From NCBI RefSeq assembly GCF_029255545.1, contig NZ_JANLJJ010000068.1:20367-84366 (forward strand): a DNA stretch of 64,000 bases. The letters are read 5' to 3'. Source of the DNA: Ferrovibrio sp. (lineage in GTDB: Bacteria > Pseudomonadota > Alphaproteobacteria > Ferrovibrionales > Ferrovibrionaceae). The translations under genes and the position numbers were made by a program. The stretch's first letter is position 1. Each line of letters starts with the position of its first letter. This document shows, in pieces, positions 61,453-64,000 of the stretch. The notes below the pieces were generated by a model. That model made no database searches. It saw only the letters and a program-made list of their open reading frames with translations, and had not been told where the DNA came from.

Positions 61453-62142
61453 TTATGAGGCAGGCGTGTCAGGATGTTCCATCGCTTGCCCGGCCTGCTG
61501 TTGCGCGCTGGCAATCTGCATCTGCAAGAGCTGTCCGATGAACTGCTTCATCGGCTGTAAATCAGGGATGCCATTCTCCTTGAACGTTGTATCTGCTGCA
61601 CGTAATGCAGCATAGTACTGCGGTCGGTTATGCATAATTAAATCAATGACCGTTACGGCACCCGGCAATTCAACGCCAATTTTCAAGCAAAGAACTGCGT
61701 AGCAGAATGCCCGCGCAGTCCTGCCGTTTCCGTTCCTAAACGGATGGACCCAGTTAATCATCCACAATGCGTACGCTGCGTTATCAAGATGATCGCCCGC
61801 ATTCCAGACTGAAGAAAGCTGCCGAAAGAAAAACCGCATTAGTCTGGGCACATCCTGCCACTCAGGCGGCTCATGGATAATGTTGTTGTCCTTGTCCCGC
61901 ACATCGACCCTGATGTTTCTATACCGGCCAGGCTCATCCAGCAGAAACACGGTTCCGGCGTGATGCAGATTGCACAGCGCCGCTTCATCTGGCATCGGCG
62001 GCTTGCCCGTTCCGTCCGGCCCGTTGTGCGCAAGTAAGAATTTTACTAAGCCATCAAGAACGTTGATTTGGCTCGTCGCATTGATGACCTCAATTTCCGT
62101 GGCGACTGGCCCCCTGATGAGGTCCCAATTGTCATCGAGCAT
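61453..62142 (-). CDS. Fic-family protein with substituted acidic residue
   Basis: From the ATG at 62142 (GGGG and GGGGAAA upstream) the protein has 229 residues. The active-site motif is HPFRNGNGRTAR (His133), where typical AMP-transferases have D or E in place of the N before GNGR; Mg binding may therefore be altered. The rest is the usual Fic helical core (DNAAYALWMINWV), and the C-terminus is glutamine-rich. A small gene upstream (62214) may be its antitoxin. Codons and GC content look different from the neighbouring element genes (lower GC), suggesting separate origin. Confidence 0.8.
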   Translation of the reverse strand: MLDDNWDLIRGPVATEIEVINATSQINVLDGLVKFLLAHNGPDGTGKPPMPDEAALCNLHHAGTVFLLDEPGRYRNIRVDVRDKDNNIIHEPPEWQDVPRLMRFFFRQLSSVWNAGDHLDNAAYALWMINWVHPFRNGNGRTARAFCYAVLCLKIGVELPGAVTVIDLIMHNRPQYYAALRAADTTFKENGIPDLQPMKQFIGQLLQMQIASAQQQAGQAMEHPDTPAS

Positions 62143-62165
62143 TTTCCCCACCCCCAGATATAACA

Positions 62166-62188
62166 AAGGCCCGGGGTCACCGGGCCTT
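62166..62188 (-). terminator. Hairpin between the small gene and fic
   Basis: AAGGCCCGG and CCGGGCCTT pair perfectly around GGTCA. In the minus direction it comes after the small gene at 62214 and 24 bp before the fic ATG. It may attenuate fic transcription or end the upstream transcript; the T tail is short. Confidence 0.5.
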
Positions 62189-62213
62189 CATCTTTATGCC
62201 TACGCTGTCTGAC

Positions 62214-62411
62214 CTACTTCTGGTTTTGGTCAACTTCGGGCAAATTACCCTCAAGATGATTGAGGACACTCTCGACTTTATCCTTGGTAAGCGTAGTTTT
62301 CTCAGACAGCACGCCAGTGATAAGGCTGACCCGGCGTGCTCGCCTTTCTGCAGGCGTCACCGTATGGGTGCTCGCAAACTCCCGAATCTGATCCATAGTC
62401 ATCGTCGTCAT
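62214..62411 (-). CDS. Small protein upstream of fic, candidate antitoxin
   Basis: The start at 62411 is chosen for the GGGAGAAG 5 bases upstream. The 65-residue product is helical and charged (TPAERRARRVSLITGV, then TKDKVESVLNHLEG). It is in the same direction as fic and 71 bp upstream of it. Small partners of Fic enzymes often precede them, so an antitoxin role is inferred from position only; I see no inhibitory S/TxxxE/DG/N motif for certain. Confidence 0.5.
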   Translation of the reverse strand: MTTMTMDQIREFASTHTVTPAERRARRVSLITGVLSEKTTLTKDKVESVLNHLEGNLPEVDQNQK

Positions 62412-62432
62412 TTTGCTTCTCCCGACAACCAA

Positions 62433-62690
62433 TTCTGCTAGTTACGCAGCTTGATCGTTCCCCGACGGGCATACCCACCGATGGAATTCATTACATACGC
62501 GCCTCATGGCCGCAATAAGGCAAATAGCCCGCCGCCACCGAATCGGCCTGTGCTGCTACACGATGTCGCACAGCAGATTAACAATCTTCTACCGATAGAG
62601 GCGATAAGGCTCAGATAGCCAATATATGGCGCTTGAGTTAGGTATATAAGTCACTCAAACTAAATTTAAAGTCCCTGATTCGGCTGGGAA
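62433..62690. other. AT-rich intergenic stretch
   Basis: This stretch is clearly lower in GC than the element. It contains AT-rich segments such as GGTATATAAGTC and AAACTAAATTTAAAG near 62640-62670. I see no gene. It could hold promoters for the small gene at 62214 (minus strand) or be a junction between regions of different origin. Confidence 0.35.
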
Positions 62691-62840
62691 TCATCCCCAC
62701 TCGGCCCTAGCCATACGGTGCACGATCCGCCGCGCCATCGGCGGACGACCAGCACCCGGGAACGCGATCGGCCATGACGGCAGCCACGCGCTCACCCAGA
62801 GCCCGGCAAATCCGTCGGCCAGATCGGCCGTCAAGACAAT
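62691..62840 (-). pseudogene. DUF2798 remnant
   Basis: In the minus-strand frame ending at 62691 the sequence reads DLADGFAGLWVSAWLPSW, then PIAFP and MARRIVHRMA, aligning with the C-terminal half of the intact DUF2798 protein at 63754 (VDGFMALWTDAWLTSW, PVARRIV). The N-terminal half is missing. The copy is diverged and has no start. Confidence 0.55.
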
Positions 62841-62982
62841 CGGCACTGTGCTGCTCCTGATTCAAATAGAGCACCCATTTTTTGCGCTGTGGATCCCAAT
62901 GTTCTAGTGCCAAAGCACTGACTTTCTCTCGTTGTTTGCGCATACAGTTTCCGCATGAAGCGGATGCCAACAATGCCCATCC

Positions 62983-63366
62983 TCAGATGACCTTCCCAAC
63001 ATCCGTCTTCGCGAAATCCGCGCCGACATAAAGCAGTCGACAGTTATGCTCCTTCGTCACCTCGTAGGCGAAGCAGTCGCCGAAATTCAGCGCCGCCGGA
63101 TGCGCGCCCTTTCCCCATGTTGCATAAGCCTGCGCGATACGGCGGGCCGAGGCTGGCGTCACGCTGACGATCTCGAAGCCGAGGCCGTCGATCAGTTGCT
63201 GCATCTCGTCCGCCACATTGCGACGCGCGGCGACGATCAGCGCCTCGGCCACCGTGCCGGCCGAGATCAGGAGATTGTCTTCCATCTCAAGGGCCGCCAT
63301 GCAGGCATCTGCTTCCGGCTCATCGAGAACAATCGCCATCGGCGTCGATGTCGCGACCGCGATCAT
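62983..63366 (-). CDS. VapC-like PIN-domain toxin, first acidic residue lost
   Basis: The 127-residue protein has VapC length and motifs (AALEMEDNLLISAGTVAEALIVAARRN, then ALNFGDCFAYEV). The first catalytic position, normally VDTS, reads VATS (Ala5), so one metal-binding aspartate is missing and ribonuclease activity may be impaired. It overlaps its antitoxin by four bases. Confidence 0.85.
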   Translation of the reverse strand: MIAVATSTPMAIVLDEPEADACMAALEMEDNLLISAGTVAEALIVAARRNVADEMQQLIDGLGFEIVSVTPASARRIAQAYATWGKGAHPAALNFGDCFAYEVTKEHNCRLLYVGADFAKTDVGKVI

Positions 63367-63620
63367 TCCGGCAGGCCGTCATCGCCATAAAGGAAATCCT
63401 GCCTGCGTGCCGCTTCAGACGCGGATGCAATCTTGGCTGCGGCGGAGGCTCGCACGGTTTCCAGCAGCGCGCGGCGGGATTTCCTGTCCTGCGCCGCCCT
63501 GACCGGCACGAGGCGCACGGCGGCATGGCCGTGACGGGTCAGGATCACCTCGTCCCCCGCCTCGGCGCGCCGAACCAGTTCGGTCAATTGTCCCTTGGCT
63601 TCAGTCACGGATATCCGCAT
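63363..63620 (-). CDS. Phd/YefM-type antitoxin
   Basis: The start at 63620 (MRISVTEAKGQLTELVRRAEAGDEVILTRHG in order) gives 85 residues. The N-terminal strand-helix pattern is the Phd/YefM DNA-binding domain, and the C-terminal helical tail should bind the PIN toxin. It precedes the toxin with an ATGA overlap and a palindromic operator upstream. Confidence 0.9.
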   Translation of the reverse strand: MRISVTEAKGQLTELVRRAEAGDEVILTRHGHAAVRLVPVRAAQDRKSRRALLETVRASAAAKIASASEAARRQDFLYGDDGLPE

Positions 63621-63636
63621 TGCCTGCTCCAAATTC

Positions 63637-63686
63637 GGACCATTTAATAGCCCAGTCATTTGCGGAATTTAGTCCATTAAATGGAC
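63637..63686 (-). promoter_or_regulatory. Operator of the Phd/PIN toxin-antitoxin pair
   Basis: GTCCATTAAATGGAC (63672-63686) is a palindrome around a central base, and a related half-site GGACCATTTAAT lies at 63637-63648, 17 bp before the antitoxin start. The pattern fits autoregulation by the antitoxin-toxin complex. Confidence 0.65.
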
Positions 63687-63753
63687 CATATCAAAAGCAT
63701 CCGTTCGGAATGCATGCGGCCGGCGTTCACGCCAGCCGCATCTTCACTGACGC

Positions 63754-63978
63754 TTACGCCCTCACCAGCCCCTGCACGATGCGCCGCGCCACCGGCGCGA
63801 CCACCAGCACGACCGGAAAGGCCACCAGCCATGAGGTGAGCCAGGCATCGGTCCACAGCGCCATGAAGCCATCCACCAGCCCGGCGGTGCGCAGGGTGGC
63901 GATGCCCGAGACGATGAACGACATCAGGGCGGAGAGCACAAAGCCGAAAACCACGGGGGCAAATCGGGGGGAGATCAT
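63754..63978 (-). CDS. DUF2798 small membrane protein
   Basis: The 74-residue protein has two membrane segments (FAPVVFGFVLSALMSFIVSGI and WLTSWLVAFPVVLVVAPVA) and the DUF2798 motifs. A ribosome site AGGAAAAG precedes the ATG. It is a typical, widespread membrane protein of unknown role. A degraded second copy lies at 62691-62840. Confidence 0.85.
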   Translation of the reverse strand: MISPRFAPVVFGFVLSALMSFIVSGIATLRTAGLVDGFMALWTDAWLTSWLVAFPVVLVVAPVARRIVQGLVRA

Positions 63979-64000
63979 CTGTCTTTTCCTTTCAGGTTTG

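Noticed and set aside
1..64000. tRNA, rRNA, insertion sequence or integrase
   Set aside because: I found no convincing example of any of these in the window by reading; a tRNA scan and transposase profile search would settle it.

Overview
This window is GC-rich, with dense, mostly Rhizobiales-like gene content. I read it as a large part of an integrative and conjugative element (ICE) or a closely related plasmid of an alphaproteobacterium. The evidence is a trb type IV secretion operon with alphaproteobacterial auxiliary genes (DUF736, DUF2840, DUF2274, DUF2285, DUF3363 relaxase, RepA/ParA). There is also a regulatory cassette resembling QseC/QseM/FseA/RdfS of the Mesorhizobium symbiosis island ICEMlSymR7A. 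No integrase, tRNA gene or attachment site is visible, so ICE versus plasmid is unresolved. The host genus is an inference only.

Left arm (1-14030, minus strand): a three-gene operon, reading right to left. It encodes a 1723-aa DEAD-type helicase with a DUF1998/MZB end, a 921-aa SNF2-family helicase, and a very large N6-adenine methyltransferase that runs off the left edge. This is a DISARM-like or Druantia-like anti-phage module with an unusual gene order. A DUF4143 ATPase gene with three 22-bp-phased upstream repeats lies beside it.

Element backbone (14231-36358, mostly plus): an ArdC-like antirestriction protein, a HEPN-like protein, a ParB-like protein, a strawberry-notch methyltransferase/helicase, a Toprim protein, a DUF2493 protein and a DUF736 protein. 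Three of these genes share a related hairpin leader. The transfer-control cassette follows: an XRE regulator (QseC-like), a DUF2285 protein (QseM-like), a two-frame FseA-like activator that needs a +1 frameshift, and an RdfS-like excisionase. RepA comes next with three downstream iterons, then ParA and a ribbon-helix-helix partner, DUF2840, the TraF peptidase, DUF736, a lytic transglycosylase and the DUF3363 relaxase.

Cargo (36359-47362): a divergent mercury operon (merTPFA against merR), then a second metal regulon. The second regulon is controlled by a Hg-type MerR fused to an HMA metal-binding domain. It encodes a CcdA-like protein, a P1B-type ATPase with a YPC motif, two FtsX-type permeases, an ABC ATPase and a second CcdA-like protein. 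Both promoters of this regulon carry the same CCGTAC-N4-GTACGG operator in a MerR-type spacing.

Right arm (47557-60785): the coupling protein TraG, a CopG-like protein, and trbBCDEJKLFGI with DUF2274, largely joined by 4-bp stop/start overlaps. A convergent LysR regulator follows. The end (61057-63978) holds an AbiEi-type domain protein, a Fic protein with a small upstream partner, a decayed DUF2798 copy, a Phd/PIN toxin-antitoxin pair with a clear operator, and an intact DUF2798 gene.
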